A stretch of DNA of 5,096 bases from Cellvibrionales bacterium UBA3090. GTDB taxonomy: Bacteria; Pseudomonadota; Gammaproteobacteria; Pseudomonadales; Porticoccaceae. Positions 4,625 through 5,096 of this stretch are shown piece by piece. Made by a program: the position numbers and the translations under genes. Positions within the stretch are counted from its first letter, which is position 1. Every line of letters starts with the position of its first letter. The notes beneath the pieces were generated by a model. The model was not told the origin of the DNA. It worked only from the letters and a program-made list of their open reading frames with translations, and searched no databases. The DNA lies in contig DFBC01000017.1 in assembly GCA_002367235.1 (NCBI GenBank), forward strand, positions 1-5,096, written 5' to 3'.

Positions 4625-5095
4625 TTATTCAGAAAACCATGCCTGTAAGAATTCAATGCAACTTAATAGCTTGGGTTGCACAAATTGTCGGTTGGGGTAA
4701 AGGGCGTATAACGTGAGTGCCGGGCGTTCGGCCTTGGGCAGGATTTCTTTCAGCTTGCCATTTTCGATACCTTCCTTTGCAACAAAACTGGGCAAAAAAC
4801 CGATACCCAGGCCATCTTCAATCACCTGGCGCATGAACAGGGTACTGTTGACTTTGAGCGTGCCACCAATGGTGATGCCTTCGTTCAAGGGCCAGTGGTT
4901 GCCAGAGCGAAAATAGCTGTAAACAAAACAATTATGCTTTTTAAGATCAACCACTTTTCGGATCTTAGACTGGCGTGCCAGATAATCCGGTGAGGCACAG
5001 AGCTGATAGCTGAATTGGGTGAGTGGTTTGCCAATGTAGTTGGAGTCAAAGCTCTGGCTGGATGCCCTGAATCCCAAATCAAACCCGTGTTCGAT
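4625..5095 (-). CDS. LysR-type transcriptional regulator, C-terminal part (5' end beyond the window)
   Basis: The frame is open to the right edge and gives the last 156 residues of a LysR-type regulator, almost the whole second half of the effector-binding domain. Typical features are the segment HGFDLGFRAS (the D-[IL]-x-[IL]-R position), QLCASPDYLAR, and LFMRQVIEDGLGIGFLPSFVAKE just before the terminal helices. The pattern fits the CrgA-like group. The helix-turn-helix lies outside, so DNA binding cannot be assessed. It converges on the DinB gene with 29 bases between the two stop codons and no clear terminator between them. The protein could be full length off the edge. The broken LysR gene at 3661-3765 starts like the same broad group, so the two may be paralogues, but no shared region is visible to compare. 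A TTG at 5077 is internal, not the start. Confidence 0.92.
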   Translation of the reverse strand: MEHGFDLGFRASSQSFDSNYIGKPLTQFSYQLCASPDYLARQSKIRKVVDLKKHNCFVYSYFRSGNHWPLNEGITIGGTLKVNSTLFMRQVIEDGLGIGFLPSFVAKEGIENGKLKEILPKAERPALTLYALYPNRQFVQPKLLSCIEFLQAWFSE

Positions 5096-5096
5096 C

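Noticed and set aside
4713..5082. Open frames overlapping the right-edge LysR gene (4713-4916 + and 4885-5082 -)
   Set aside because: Both are out-of-frame shadows of the LysR effector domain.

Overview
The window looks like chromosomal DNA from a gammaproteobacterium. All recognisable proteins are proteobacterial types: a Xi-class glutathione transferase, a pirin, three LysR-type regulators, a 4-oxalocrotonate-tautomerase-fold enzyme and a DinB-fold protein. Shine-Dalgarno sites are clear and intergenic gaps are short. I cannot fix the genus. By eye, base composition is GC-richer left of about 3600 and AT-richer to the right; this was not computed.

Left block (1-1490, + strand): the 3' two-thirds of a glutathionyl-hydroquinone reductase gene (yqjG type) enters from the left edge. 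A complete pirin-family gene follows 34 bases later, probably in the same operon. Middle left (1491-2018): about 530 bases with no gene I can name. It holds a small 15-bp tandem repeat, protein-like open frames on both strands and two adjacent hairpins.

Middle (2019-3600): a complete LysR-type regulator gene on the - strand is divergent from a complete + strand tautomerase-superfamily gene. The 214 bases between their start codons contain overlapping GTGC/GCAC dyads that look like an operator. A hairpin follows the tautomerase gene.

Right block (3601-5096): this is the most unusual part. A 5' stub of an unidentified + strand gene (RBS and about 13 codons) abuts, head-on, the first 32 to 35 codons of a LysR gene on the - strand. 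That is the signature of a deletion that fused two convergent genes. Divergent from the LysR stub is a glutathione S-transferase stub, which keeps its RBS and about 33 codons of N-terminal homology, then runs into a short unrelated tail. The stub's stop overlaps the start of an intact DinB-family gene (TGATG). A perfect 8-bp-arm dyad fitting the LysR T-N11-A pattern survives between the two broken genes. A second LysR gene, running off the right edge, converges on the DinB gene.

Functionally, the genes fit a theme of quinone, electrophile and aromatic-compound handling under LysR control. It loosely recalls the E. coli yqjF-yqjG / yhaJ-yhaK neighbourhood (GS-hydroquinone reductase, LysR, pirin). 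No defence system, CRISPR array, RNA gene or complete mobile element is visible. The notable content is the decayed lysR/GST/dinB locus rather than a new system.
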